Below are positions 11,200-23,472 of a stretch of DNA of 64,000 nucleotides, in pieces (position 1 is the stretch's first letter; each line of letters begins with the position of its first letter). The position numbers and the translations under genes are program-made. The DNA is from Jacaranda mimosifolia (lineage: Eukaryota; Streptophyta; Magnoliopsida; Lamiales; Bignoniaceae). Where the stretch lies: the NCBI GenBank assembly GCA_018894105.1, contig CM032121.1, positions 31,658,230-31,722,229 of the forward strand. Reading direction: 5' to 3'. The notes beneath the pieces were generated by a model, which ran no database searches, was not told the DNA's origin, and saw nothing but the letters and a program-made list of their open reading frames with translations.

Positions 11200-12320
11200 C
11201 TCACAAGAATAGTAATTTCACAGTAAGACCCAAGAAGGCGCATGCCAACAAAAAGGAAAAAACAACAGCATCTCCACAAAAGACCTTGAGTGGCTCCCTC
11301 AGTGGAACATCTCCGTGGAAAACCCTGAGCGGCTTTCTCCACACAAAAAAACAAGGACCACTATAAGACCTCCAAAAGGGTGCAAGATAAATGTAAAAGA
11401 TCCTCAAGGAAGCGCATGGCAAACAAAGACTCCTCTAAGACCCTCAAGGAGGTACTCAACAACAAAGATAGCTATGAGACCCCCAAGGCCACACAAAACA
11501 AAGGCTACCATGAGACCTCCAAGGGGGTTTGCAATAACAACAACAACATCCCCAACAGAGGCGCAAACTTACAACAGCATGCTAAGTAGAGATGGCAGCT
11601 GCGGGGAATGAGATGAGGAGTTACTCCCCATCCCCGTCCCTGAACCCCACCATGTCCCATGTCTTTGGCCCCAATCCTCATCATGGGAAAATTTTGCCCC
11701 TTGTCCCTGTTCCCTAATTCTCTGCAAGGATCCCTAAAATAGCAAACATTACCAATTTAAATCAAACGACTAAAAATTAGGACTATAAATTAAAATTTTG
11801 GAATAAAAATTAGATTTAAATTATATATTTTTTACTATTTCATTAATTCTTATAATTTTGATGAAATTACTAAAATAATAAAAAAATATTACATATATAC
11901 AAATATAATTAAGGGCATTATATTTGTTTGACGGAGATAGGACCCCACAGGACATGAAGTATAATCCATATTCCCCATCCCCAAGTTAGTCTCGAGGATA
12001 TTTTCATCTCTATCCCCATCCCCATCCCACGAGGAAAAATTCCCCTAAAGGAGCGCACATCAACAACATTACATTAAGACTCCCAAGAGGACGTACATCT
12101 ACAACATTACACTAAGACCCCCAAGTGGGTGCACTACAGCAACACTATGTTAAGAAGCCCAACTAGGCGCATCAACAACAAAGGCCAAATTAGACCCCCA
12201 AGAGGAAGGATCAACTGCAATAGCATTACAATAAGATCCCCCTTCTAAATGGGGCTTATAAAAGTCTTTCACAGAACCCTTCAGAGTGCACCCAATCACA
12301 CTTTCTCACAGCAAAGTTTG
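11200..12320 (+). repeat. Degenerate array of gacccccaag-type repeats
   Basis: Units such as aagacccccaagagg followed by gcgcatcaacaacaa-like spacers recur many times (near 11,285, 11,370, 11,430, 11,480, 11,515, 12,070, 12,115 and 12,195). The array is interrupted by the hAT-like element at 11,587-12,047 and probably belongs to the 3' part of a Tat-like element. The short open frames here are by-products of the repeats. Confidence 0.5.
11587..12047. mobile_element. hAT-like non-autonomous element (probable)
   Basis: The left end is tagagatggcag followed by gcggggaatgagatgagg. The right end carries ccccatccccatcccacgag then aaaaattccccta. The ends are degenerate inverted repeats of the common plant hAT style (tagagatggcaa... 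/ ...ttgccatctcta with g- and c-rich flanks), and the centre is AT-rich. An 8-bp target duplication was not found, so the borders are approximate. Confidence 0.45.
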
Positions 12321-13960
12321 GAGAAATAAGTAAAAGAGCAAAGAAGTGCGAAAATGCGATAAGACACAACAGACTTAAGAAAATCAAGCCAAGAAAAACC
12401 AGGCACTCATCCCAACAGTTAAGCCATAAAAGAGCAAAAAGACCGCTCGACTATATGTAAAAGAAAAATAAAGTCTAACATAGTCAGAATGCTTAAATAG
12501 CAAACAATGCCTAACATACTATTAAAGAAAACTAAAACACAGTAGTCCTCAATGGAAGGAAAAATAAAGAGACTAAGTCCTGGTCTACGTCTTACTTGAC
12601 ATCTTACGAAATCGTTAATGTTGGAGCCCCTAATCATGGCAGCCCCGAGCTAGCCTCCAACAAGTAAGCAAAAATCAAATTTGTTGTAGGGCCCCTAAAG
12701 GGGCATCAAAAATCAAGTCTATTGAAAAACACCTTTAGGGTGCTCACAAAATCACATCCACTATAAGACCCCTTAAAAAGGTTGGTAAAAAGATAGCTCA
12801 GCAGCAAGAACTTAAGCACGCACTATGGTTAGACCATACGAGCATGAAACATCTTTATGATAAGACCCCTATGGGGGTTTGCCAACAAAAAGTGCTAGTG
12901 GTGAGACCCCGAGGAACCCGTAGAAAAACAACTATGTGGGATACCCCAAAGGGCATGCAAAGTGATGCAACTTAGCAAAAGACCCTAAAGCTTCTCTAAA
13001 GAAACGCCTTTGTGGGAGACCCTAAGGGGCTCCTAGAACAACTTAGCTTTGCTAGAGAACTTAAGAGATCTCCAGAGCTTAAACCTATGTGAAAAACTTT
13101 CAACTTATTTGTTGAGCTCAAAGTTGTCCTAACAATTCTAAAGGATCTCCAAGCATAAAGTTTTATGAGAAAATATAAGTCAACCACAAAGCGTAAAGCT
13201 CCATGAAAGGTTCTAAGTGAAAAGCGTAAAACTCCACCTAATATCCCAAATGATCCCCAAAGCGGAAAGCTCTGCCAAAATTCTAAGGCATTCGCAAAGC
13301 ATAACACTCTAGCGACCTTAAGAATGCACTTGAGCACCTCAAATGACCGCAGCACCAAAGAACTGACTTCCCAACTGGTGAACTCTAAGTTCGGCCACAA
13401 TAATCGGCCTCCAAACGCTAGTTGCCCATTGAACAGCCTCTATCTCCACTACTTTAGGCGTCCATCTCATAGTCTCCCACATGCTCTCACTGCCTTACAC
13501 TTAGCTTCAATGTGCTACACACACTGGACTTACCCTCCTATCTCTCGTTAAAGGAATCCCAAGATAAGTCAACATGCAGCTACTCAATGTGTACTGAAAA
13601 AGCTAAAAGGAAAGAAAAAACATAGATGACTTCTAGAAAAAAATTTAAGCTATTCAATGCTCGATTCACCAGTGATCCTAAAGGATCTCTAGAGTGCAAA
13701 GCTCCTGAAAATTCTAAGTCCTTTAGGGAGCATAAAGCTCTACAAGAAATCTAAGGAGGTCCTCGAAACATGAAGTTTTGAAAGAACTCTTAGTTATTCC
13801 CCAAGTGCAGAGCTCTTCAAAGAATCTTAAGCGATCCTGGAGCTTAGTGCCCCACTGCAATTCTTAAGTTATTCAAAGAGCATGAAGCTCCACTAAAAGA
13901 TTCTAAGTGATTCACAAAGCAAGGTCACCTACAATAAGAATGCTAAGTCTTGACATAATC
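12321..13960. repeat. Degenerate short-repeat arrays, no gene
   Basis: From about 12,640 to 12,960 the units resemble aagaccccnnaaggggg. From about 12,960 to 13,930 they resemble the 7,620-8,720 array (for example gatcctaaaggatctcnagagcaaagctc). Open frames on the minus strand at 12,996-13,400 follow the repeats and have no domain. It is interpreted as part of a decayed Tat-like retroelement. Confidence 0.45.
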
Positions 13961-15679
13961 CACAAACTCAGTCTCATCAAAGAGAAAGACCCGATGTCCC
14001 AAAAGATTTAATACCTTTGGAGTGAGCAAAAAAGGCACAGTACCACTACCAATAATGTTTCAATCTAAAATAGGAGCATCCTTTGGCTCCTCCTCAAAAG
14101 AGTCTTTCTCTCCAAACTTAGACACTAAATTAGACATTGACTCTAATAAAAAAAAATGACTAATTGACCAAGGACTGTGCGAATATGCTTATTATGCACA
14201 ACCTCACAACATGTAACAGGATTATAAGAAGTACCCTAAGAAGGGTTCGTGAACACAAACGACATTAACATCGGCGTGACTGCCTACAATGGAATCGGTA
14301 ATGATAAGGCGCACTATGAGTGCCCCCAATTTAATCCTATGTTATTACTCATATGTATAATATAAAGTCAAAATCCTTAGCTACACCCATCTTTTGAAAT
14401 TTAGATACCACTCAAAACTATTTAGTAATGGATGTCTTGATAGATAACTTGACATTATTAAGTCACATGGTTTCATTGTTTTCTTCTAAGAATATAGCAA
14501 TGAAAGGGTTCAAAACTATAAGCTTTGATAAAGACATGCAGCCACAAAAAGCAAATTATTATGGTGGATACTTTGTCATTATTATTCATACTTTCTTCTT
14601 GTTGGAACGCTTTCAAGCAAATGAAAACTTTCTTTTATTTCCTACTTCTCATAATGAGAAGTTCTTCATTTCTAAAGATGATAAAAGCAACATATCTCAT
14701 GGGTTTTTCTATCCAAAGAAAACAAACAAGAGTGAAGAAGAAGATGAGGACAACACCCTATCTTTTGCCCAACCAAGGTCTAGGTGCTAACTAGAGTTTA
14801 GCGCCCCCACCTTCTCACTTGACTACCCACTAGGCAGCTGGCAAGCTTAGCCAAGGTGCTTGGCAAACCCTCTTCCGGCTAGGCCAACTATTAAGTAGTT
14901 GCCATATTGCTGCCATCGAGGTGGCTAACATCATGTGAGAAGAAGAAGCCCAACACCCCAACAAGGCAACCAACTTGGCCACCCAAAGGCGAAGATTATA
15001 CCTGTGCTAGAGTTCACCCAGCATCATCATTGTTCTTGGGCACTTGATGTCTCTCTCTCTCTTTCTCTAAAAATATTTATTATTAAATTAGTTAATTAAT
15101 TAATTTGATTGTTTGATTAAAAATTATTATATATCACTTTATTAATAAATCATTAATTGAATTGATTAAAGTTTAATTAAGATCAAATTAGAAAAAGTTA
15201 ACACAAAATAACAAGTAGCTCATACTTTCAATTGGAAAAAAAAAAGTTTTCAAATTGAAAATAGGGGGTTTAGTGATATAACAAAATAAGATTTCAAAGG
15301 CAAAAATTTAAAAAGCAAGAGATTTAATTCAATAATAAATAAATAAGAAAAGAGTCAGTAAGCCCAACAAATTAAACCCACCAAAGATGAGCACCCAAAT
15401 CTAAGTGGGTTAAAACCCACTAAGGACTCAATTACTATAAATACAAAGTCCCAAAGATGAAAAAGCATCAAAGTAATCATTTGCAAACTTAAGCTCTAAC
15501 TCTAGGAAAGCCATTCTAGGAGTAAAAACTCAACTCAACTTGTTGATTTTCAAAAAGGACCCAAACTCTATTTTCATGTAGCATCACAATATAAGTGAAA
15601 CAAACGGTTTTAAAGGAGAAAGTGATGACACTAGTAAATTTAAATTAGTGTTCAAGTTATTACAATTGTATCTAAAACA
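13961..15679. other. No recognised gene; possible LTR promoter
   Basis: A 120-codon frame at 14,428-14,790 (MDVLIDNLTLL..., acidic tail EEEDEDN) has no domain I recognise and is probably not a gene. A ct/tctctct tract lies near 15,047-15,068. A TATA-like ctataaatac (15,434-15,443), followed by purine-rich sequence, could be the promoter part of an old gypsy LTR. Confidence 0.35.
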
Positions 15680-16655
15680 ATTCCACATCGAGTTGTAAAT
15701 CATGTGATTGTGTTTTAATTTAGGATCCTCTTTTGATTAATTAATTCATGTCTTAGATTAATGTACTTGTACCAGGTTCAATTGTACATATGCATACATA
15801 GTTGTAAGCTAGTTTACTTTGTGAAATGGGATTAGAATGATTGGATGAATTGAGGGATGAAACTAGGATTAAGATTATTTTGTACTTTTTGTCTTATATT
15901 TACTTTGGGAGATGAGGTTAATGATAAAAGTGAATAATTAAATCAATAGTTTACTTGAATGGATGATAATACTAAGATAATTTATGAAATAACTAAAAAC
16001 CCTTTATAGAAAAGGATAAAAATCTCTTACAGTGAAATAGCACTCACCAAAATTTTGGGACATATATGTAGTTGAAAATGCAAATTGTGAGAACTTATTG
16101 GTCATTTTGTGTCTTATCCCATCAATCCAACTTCATAAGATGTGGGTATCCCTTCTCTTAGGTTGTATATCTCATCATGCTTATATTTTAAATAGTGGAG
16201 GGCCGAGGGTTCTCTAAGGGGCTCACATTAAAAAATGTATGCAATGGATGAGAAGGAATATGGGCCTTCATCCATCCAAACGACACAAAGTAAATAGTCC
16301 CTTTGTGTTTTATTATAGGTAGCCACCATAATGATCATATGTAGTTGCAAAAGACTTAATAATCATTTTGAATTTTTTATCTTAATTTTATATTTGATTA
16401 TATATTTTATGTCACACATTTACATTGTTGCATGTATGTTTATGAATCAGTTTATATACATAACATCATTTATGACACTATATAGCCCTTTCTATACTAG
16501 TAAAATTACTTATTCCCCCTTCTAATTTTTATAATTACCAAAACCCACTCTGAAGATACAATGTTTACTAAATTGCACCTATAGTTAGGATTTTGAAAGA
16601 AAAATAATGATGCATGTTAGCAAAATTTCTAAATTTCTATTCAACCCCTGACCTA
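15680..16655. repeat. Dispersed repeat, copy 2, left part
   Basis: It matches 2640-3104 (through about 16,580) and the first bases of 9473-9925 (16,585-16,655). In this copy the sequence around the gypsy target site is uninterrupted (gtttactaaattgcacctatagttagg), showing the ancestral state of copy 1. It stops at the CACTA terminus at 16,656 and resumes at 31,295. Confidence 0.6.
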
Positions 16656-17360
16656 CACTACAAGAAAAAATGGTTTTAGCGATCATTGTCATTAGTCGCT
16701 AAAAGTAAAAAAAAAAATGATTGCTAAAACTTATAGTAACCAAATGGTTGCAAGTGGTCTCAACAAAGTAGCTACTAAAAGTGCTCAGTGACGAGTTATT
16801 AATTTGGATGCTAAAAATACATATTTAGCGACCATCTAATAATGGTTAGTAAAGATGAAAAAAATCAGCGACATGTTTTTTACTCGCTAATGTAAAAGGT
16901 CGTGGTCGCTATAACATTGACATGGTTGTTATAGGTACGCATACAATGACCACATCTTTTGGTTGGCAAAAATTGACTCTTTAGCAACCAAATCATTGGT
17001 TGCAATGACTTTTAGATAGTTGCAATAGTTGTGTCATTTAACATGTTTTAGCGACCACATTGCGACGATATAACATAATTGCTAAAGAGTATGTTTTAGC
17101 GACAAAATAATTGGTTGAAATAATTTTAATATTATTGCAAGACTTATTGTATTTTTTATGATTTAGTGACCAAAATTGTAGCTAGTAGTCGCTAATATAT
17201 TACTTATTAGAAACCAAATGCCAATTGGAGAAATAATTTCAATTGGTTGATAATGTGTATATTTTAGCAATCAAATAATGTCTGCAAAAGTAGCTTGAAA
17301 TGATTGCTGATATGTACTTTTATGCCAATAAATAATTGCCAAACAATTTGAGTTGGAATA
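16656..17360 (+). repeat. CACTA left terminus and subterminal repeats
   Basis: After the 14-base terminus, units like ttagcgaccat and agtcgctaaaa occur many times in both orientations up to about 17,300 (16,678, 16,798, 16,828, 16,865, 16,978, 17,049, 17,095 and more). In En/Spm elements such arrays bind the element's own regulatory protein. The same family of units reappears at 24,740-24,960. Confidence 0.75.
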
Positions 17361-18396
17361 GGTTCAAAATATATTATAAACCAAAATTGGATTACAAGTG
17401 AAGAGTATTGGTGCTGAATAGAAATAAGGAAGCACTTATTTCCCTTACGATATTTTCGGAATAAAGAAAAATTGCAAACTAATCTCCCCTAGAGGAAAAT
17501 AAGAAAAAAGAAATTAAATTACGTCATATTGCAACCCTTCTCAAGCACTTGCAAGAGACGCCCTAGAGACTAAGGGCAAATCTCCATTCCTGCAAACAAG
17601 CACTTCAAAGCAAGCATTATGTAGAAGCAAATAAAATCAAAGTCTTCAGCGACACAGTAAGTAAAACGAACAAATTGCATCACAACAAAACAACCAAATC
17701 CTAAAATTTCCAAGTCTATGGCACAATCAGGTTCCAACTTTCATCAAATTCAAAATTGAATTGCTCATTAGATTACCAAATTACAGTTCAAATTTTTCAG
17801 AGACTAACACAACCAAGAACTACAAAATGAGAAAAAGATCAATCACCAGCATCCACAAGAATTTGATGCAATCTCCTATACATTAGTAGAAGAATTTGTT
17901 GCACGAAAGAACCTAAGCGGTAGTTGTGCAGCTCATGCAAAAACGAAAAATCCCAAGGAGCCAACAGTTCAATGTTTCTAGTATTAACATCAAAAGGATT
18001 CCAACAACCAAACCAATGCAGCAGCAGAATCCATCCCATCCATGCAGCAACAAAATTTGCAGATGCAATAAAATTCCAAACAAGGAGTGCAATAGCCTAG
18101 CTTAAGAAAATACAGAATAGAAACAACATGGCAATAGAAAGATAATTTTGGACAAAGGAAATATTTGCCAAAAAAAAATAGCAATAATTGATTACTCTCA
18201 GTACTAATGGCCTTGATTTGCAAAAAAAATGATTAGCTGCTAAATACACTCAATAGGAGATCAATCAAGTTCATCAATATTATTTGAGCATTTGAACTGC
18301 CAACATAAAACCAAACCACAACACTATTAAAAATTCCAATACAAACAATCAATTCTGAGGTAGCAAGTCTTAAGCTGCTGTAGACAAAATTCCACA
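17361..18396. other. Internal CACTA sequence, no gene recognised
   Basis: This lies between the subterminal repeats and the first Mutator-like insertion. The minus-strand frames at 17,839-18,223 have no domain I recognise. The sequence continues at 19,967 once the insertion is removed. It could be intron or UTR of a captured gene. Confidence 0.35.
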
Positions 18397-18406
18397 CAGA
18401 AAAGGT

Positions 18407-19956
18407 GGACTAATAGCAATTTACCCCCCAGTGTTTTAAAAAATAGGCAATATACCCCCTTATGAAAAATAAATTTTCAAAATACCTCCTTGTGTTTTAA
18501 AAAACCATGCCCACCGCCTCCCTCTTCTCATTTGCTGCCTATTTAACATAATTTTAATATGAAAAGACTAATTTACCCTTAATCATTTAATATATTTTCA
18601 ATTCAATTTAAATAACCTTTTATTATCATTTGTTTTTCCTTTTCTTTCTTTTTTTTTCTTTTTATTTCTCATTTCTCTCTTCCTCCATTATTTCATATAT
18701 TTTTCATTTTATACATATATATAAATTTATCATTATTTCATATATTCTCATTATATATATATATATAAATTTATTTATAAAATTAAAATCACTTTTATTT
18801 TTATCTTATCAATTATATTCATCTTTCTTTCTATTAATTCATTCCAAAGAAAAAAAATTAATTTCATAAAAATATATAACATATTTTTATTTATACTTAA
18901 ATACATATATCATGTAGATATACACATATATAAATTTATCTATAAAATTTAAATAACTTTTATTTATTTATTTTTTCTTTCTAATTATTCATTTCAAATT
19001 AAATATTATATATATATATATATATATATCTTTATTAAAATATATGTAATATATTTATATACATATATATTTTTGTTGATAAGAATTTATATATATATTA
19101 GTATATTTGATGTTATTATCATATATATATATATGATAATATATATAATTATTTAATAACATCATCTTTATATAAATTTATCTATAAAATTTAAATAACT
19201 TTTATTTATATCTTTTTTCTTTTTAATTATTTATTGCAAATTAAATATTATATATTTAGATAAATATATAATATATTTATATACATATATATATTATAAG
19301 ATAGTTATATTTATATATTTATTATCATGTATATATGATAATATATTTATATACATATATATGATAATATATACAATATAATGCATATATGATAATATAT
19401 ATAATTATTTAATAATATATAATATAAAATTCTACCCCCCACCCCCCAACACTTGCGGGCTGCTATGGCAGCATTGTGCCAGATCTGGCCAAATCAGTCC
19501 ACTATGGCTGATGCAGCCATGGCGGCTGTCGGTTTTTGATTATTTTTTTTTTTTATCATTTCAAGCGTCGCTGACCGTCGGTAGGGGCTGCCGGCAGTAA
19601 GGTAGGCTTATATATATAATTGTATATATACACTTGTATATAATATATATACACATTATATATATGATAATATATTATATTATATATAATTCATATATTT
19701 TTAAAAAATATATATAATATGATTTGATCTAAACCATTATTTTTTTAAAAGAAGATCCAACGGTTGATGAATAAGGGCATAATTATTTTTTTATATAAAA
19801 AAATTTAAGCCCAGATGCACGCATGGACGTGTCTTTTACACCCACGCTCTCAGGAGGGTTCGTTGCATGATTTTTTAAAATATGAGGGTGTTATTTGTCT
19901 TCTTTTTTTTCACAGGGCGTTAATTTGTCTATTTGGGGGTTATTTGTAAAAATCCC
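18407..19956. mobile_element. Mutator-like element A, non-autonomous, 1,550 bp
   Basis: It is flanked by a perfect 10-bp target duplication, cagaaaaggt (18,397-18,406 and 19,957-19,966). The ends form long imperfect inverted repeats built of phrases like aatttaccccccagtg and aaaaaataggcaa (left) against gggggttatttg and catatttt-like complements (right). The inside is strongly AT-rich with TA runs, except for a GC-rich core at about 19,433-19,610. No transposase was found. The 9-11-bp duplication and long inverted repeats place it with Mutator-like elements. Confidence 0.8.
19433..19610. other. GC-rich core of Mutator-like element A
   Basis: It starts with a C-run (taccccccaccccccaac), holds atggcagc, gcagccatggcggctg and similar phrases, and ends gtaggggctgccggcag. 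It sits between TA-rich arms. The composition differs sharply from the surroundings. No convincing reading frame is present. Confidence 0.6.
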
Positions 19957-19966
19957 CAGAAAAGGT

Positions 19967-20204
19967 ATACATGTTGTATACTTGTATATACACAGAATAA
20001 TAGAACTGAGGAAAATTTATGAGACTAAAATCCAGCACCAAAATGAATACAGAAACAGACTAACTTCGAGAACAATACAAACAATAAGATTCGTGTCAGC
20101 ATCATTGATCAAACGCCACATAAAAACTTAAGCTTACGACTCAAAACAGAGAATTAACTGCAATCCAAATATAATGAGAATACAAATGATAAAGAGAGTA
20201 ATAC
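19967..20204. other. Internal CACTA sequence, no gene seen
   Basis: Continuation of 17,361-18,396 after element A. No exon is recognised. Confidence 0.35.
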
Positions 20205-20530
20205 CTTAGGGCAAGATTCGGTCCCCCGTGCCACAGCTGAATTGCCTGAACAAATTCTCAAATTTAGTATCATAAGAAAGAGTGCAGCAATGTATAGAAT
20301 ATTTATTGAGAATATAGAATATGCTGACCTGAGCACCTCCAGCTTTAAGAATATGAGTAACGCTTGCTTTCTTAGCACAATAAAGAACCTCCTACAACAA
20401 TCAATGGTAGGTGAGCCATGAAATCAAAATTGTATTGCGTTGAGATGAGAACATCTACCTTACAAATGTTGCCGTCTTGAGTTGGAGGAGTTGCAAGTAC
20501 AATAGTTTAACATCCAGCAATATAGGCAAG
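20205..20530 (-). pseudogene. Captured histidinol dehydrogenase exons
   Basis: Three minus-strand exon pieces with GT-AG borders read, in order, like plant L-histidinol dehydrogenase (last steps of histidine synthesis, plastid). 20,459-20,530 gives LAYIAGC then stop then TIVLATPPTQDGNICK. 20,329-20,391 gives EVLYCAKKASVTHILKAGGAQ. 20,205-20,245 gives SAVARGTESCPK after a 1-base deletion. Introns are kept, so it came from genomic DNA and not from an mRNA copy. The TAA stop replaces an expected lysine codon. The rest of the gene is absent. It lies on the same strand as the transposase remnant and the mitoferrin fragment, inside the CACTA block. Confidence 0.85.
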
Positions 20531-20796
20531 CTGATGTGGAAAACAAATATCAATGAAGGAGACCGAAATCATAAACATGATATAATAAATCCAAAAAAAA
20601 TGGTAGAATTAGTTCATCAAATAACCATACAACTAAAATGAACCACCAGTAGTCAAAATGGCAACAATAACAAGAGGACAATAAATGTTGCAAAGTTTAC
20701 AGTGAGATAGGTTTGTATCAGTTAATCAGTCGACAGTGAGAGCCCATTGAAACCTAATATGATTAATAGGGAAAGTAACTATTCATACCTGATGAT

Positions 20797-21290
20797 TCAC
20801 TGTTCCAAGTCATTATCCATATAAGCTTGAGATATTGATTCATCGTCAATACTCCAAGATTCTACTAAGGTGTCATCTTCTTCATCATCCTTATCATTAT
20901 TAGCATGTCGGTTGATTGTATTTTCAGCTATTTCAATTTCTAGCGGAGCTTCATCACTATAGACTACTGGTCTGACCTCTTGTGCATTAATTTGAACTTG
21001 AACATGAGCACAATTTTCTTGTTTATATGCATCATTTGTATCAAGTTTATTTTCATTAGTAAATTGAAGAAAAGATGGGTCAAACAGATGTCAATGTTGT
21101 GCACTTTGAACCACTTTCCAGTGCCCACCTAATTTTGTGTCGTTAACATAGAAAATCTAAGTTACTTGATTTTCTAACACATAAGGTTCAATTTCGTACC
21201 ACAATTTGCCCATATTTATATGCTAGTGAAATCACCATTTGTCCTCACTATTAGGATCATCCTGTGATATTCATATTCAGATGGAACTAC
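20797..21290 (-). pseudogene. CACTA transposase C-terminal remnant (TNP2/DUF4216 type)
   Basis: The minus-strand frame contains GKLWYEIEPYVLENQVT, a stop, then FYVNDTKLGGHWKVVQ. These correspond to the conserved Y-V-L-A-S-Q-A-x-Q-V-F-Y-V-x-D-x-K-L-G-x-x-W-x-V-V-Q region at the end of En/Spm-type transposases. An acidic tail follows (DKDDEEDDTLVESW) and the frame ends DNDLEQ-stop at 20,797-20,799. In-frame TAG and TGA interrupt it. The DDE catalytic domain is not found, so the element cannot move itself. Confidence 0.8.
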
Positions 21291-21768
21291 AATCTGATTA
21301 CATAATTTACCGATATATAGTCTACATTGTGTTAATATCGATAACTAATGAGAACTGTGAGGCAACAAGTAAGTAGGTTAATAGATGTTCTATTCAGCAT
21401 TTTTTCCCTCATAGATTAAACTAGCTAACAAAAATATGGTGCATCCAATTAAACTTGCCACCTAACATGCATCTGAAAAGACTAACCAGAACTTGCACAT
21501 CATCTACTTCTTTCATTCTTCTTATCTTATCCAACATGGTGGTTGTCATCAAACTAAAAAATTGACAGTTAAACCACAAGTTTAGAGAATAACAGCACAA
21601 CAAGCACACTCTAAATTCATACTAATGAGAGTTTCTAGATAAAGAAATTAAGGCAAATTAAGAACTTATATAGTAAACGAGACAGGTGTTCTCTTCACAT
21701 TTTCACATGCTGAAAATATACCAAGAGATTATTCACTCACACAAGACCTTGAATTAAAACTCAAATAC
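21291..21768. other. CACTA internal sequence, no exon recognised
   Basis: This lies between the transposase remnant and the mitoferrin fragment. It includes probable intron sequence following the mitoferrin exon (donor at 21,768/21,769 on the minus strand). No further mitoferrin exon was recognised. Confidence 0.35.
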
Positions 21769-22027
21769 CTGACACTGTAATTAAGTCTTCACCATATCAC
21801 GAGGTGTGGTCAAGGCAGCAGCCAATGCTCCCATTGTTGCTCCAGCTGTGGCATGAACTACCAATCTCTCATCGCTAACACTCTCTGATGCACCTCCATC
21901 AACCCTCTTTTCACTACCTCAACATTACAAAATGGATAGCCGTCAATGGAGCATTCAACAGCACCCTCCTCACACAATCCCATATCCCATTATACGGACT
22001 ACTATTCAATTGTATTCTGCTCACCAT

Positions 22028-23472
22028 TAAGGGTGGCAATTTCCAACACGACACAAATTTGATATGAAAAAATTGAGTTTGGGTTAACCCATTTTTTGTT
22101 CGGATCCAATAAGGTCGACACAAATAAGAACCCAAAAAAAATGGATTGGGTTAGGTTGGGTTGGATTTCAGGTTACACGAACAATCCAAAATTTGATTGT
22201 GGGTTACACAACAACCCGAACCCACTTGAACCAGCTCGATCCAATCCGAATTAAACAAATAAAATTTAAAATTTGGGGGGAGTTAAAATATAAAATAACA
22301 AAATAAATCTTGAAAAATTGAACTTTAGCAATATCAAAATTACTTATTTGGCATTTTTCAGTCTTATTTATTTCACAACCATGTAGGATGGATTATTATA
22401 ATTTTAAATTACTTATAATGGTTATTTTATATCCAAATAGACATGAAAATTGTACCACAAAGAGTTGGTTTAACTACTGAATTGTCCTAAAAGTTTTTCT
22501 CATGTCTTATACAACGCAAGATTTTGTATATATAGATAGGTAAGAATTCTTTCTGTTGAGAGGTTATAAAAAATTCATCTTAAGTTTTTATAATAAATTA
22601 GGTGTGTAATTAAAATATTTGTTTTCTTATTTGCTTGATGATATATTTTTATTGATTTATGTATTTCCTAGTTGAATCAATATAAAGTTAAAAAAATAAT
22701 GGTATTAATTTTAAAAGTTAAAAGAGAAAATTTAATTGACACAAAAGATCCAAAAATTAAATAGAGTGGGTGAGTAAAACTTGAAAAAGTACAATATTTT
22801 TAAAAATAAGACACTTTGTGATTTTAATATTTTTATGATGTCGATAGATACTAGAAAATGAAAGGAACAAAAGTTGTAAAAATCAATATATTATGTGGTT
22901 TAATTAAAATTATTTGAGCGCATTTGTGAAGTTATAATGAAAACTCCTTACTCCTATTTCAATTTATTAATAATTAAAAATAAAAGTACCAAAAAATTTC
23001 TAAAAATTAAAATAAATATTCAAAATAATTAATTTAAAAATTAAGTCGACCCAAACCTGACCCGATACAAATTAAATTGGGTTAGGGTTGAGCACTTTCA
23101 GGTTGTCATTAGGTTGAGTTGGGTTTTGGTTGAGAAATTTAATGGAACAAAAGTTGTAAAAATCAATATATTATGTGGTTTAATTAAAATTATTTGAGCG
23201 CATTTGTGAAGTTATAATGAAAACTCCTTACTCCTATTTCAATTTATTAATAATTAAAAATAAAAGTACCAAAAAATTTCTAAAAATTAAAATAAATATT
23301 CAAAATAATTAATTTAAAAATTAAGTCGACCCAAACCTGACCCGATTCAAATTAAGTTGAGTTAGGGTTGAGCACTTTCAGGTTGTCATTAGGTTGAGTT
23401 GAGTTTTGGTTGAGAAATTTAATATTATACCCCTATTCAACCCAACCCGAGCCACCCAAATTGCCACCCCTA
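22028..23472. mobile_element. hAT element (non-autonomous), 1,445 bp
   Basis: The termini are taagggtggcaattt and aaattgccacccct(a), inverted repeats of the hAT style. They are flanked by a perfect 8-bp target duplication, ctcaccat (22,020-22,027 and 23,473-23,480). It interrupts the mitoferrin fragment at its P-M-D-M-V phrase. Subterminal sequence is full of gggttgggttgg / aacccaaccc phrases. No transposase frame was found. A member of the same family, inverted, lies at 52,703-54,474. Confidence 0.9.
22864..23423 (+). repeat. 280-bp tandem duplication inside the hAT element
   Basis: 22,864-23,143 and 23,144-23,423 are nearly identical (for example ggaacaaaagttgtaaaaat starts both). Only about four substitutions are seen by eye, all in the last 120 bases. 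The duplication is therefore recent relative to the element. Confidence 0.9.

Noticed and set aside
14428..14790. 120-codon open frame
   Set aside because: Not recognised, lies in retroelement debris, with a second overlapping frame of similar length; insufficient evidence for a gene.
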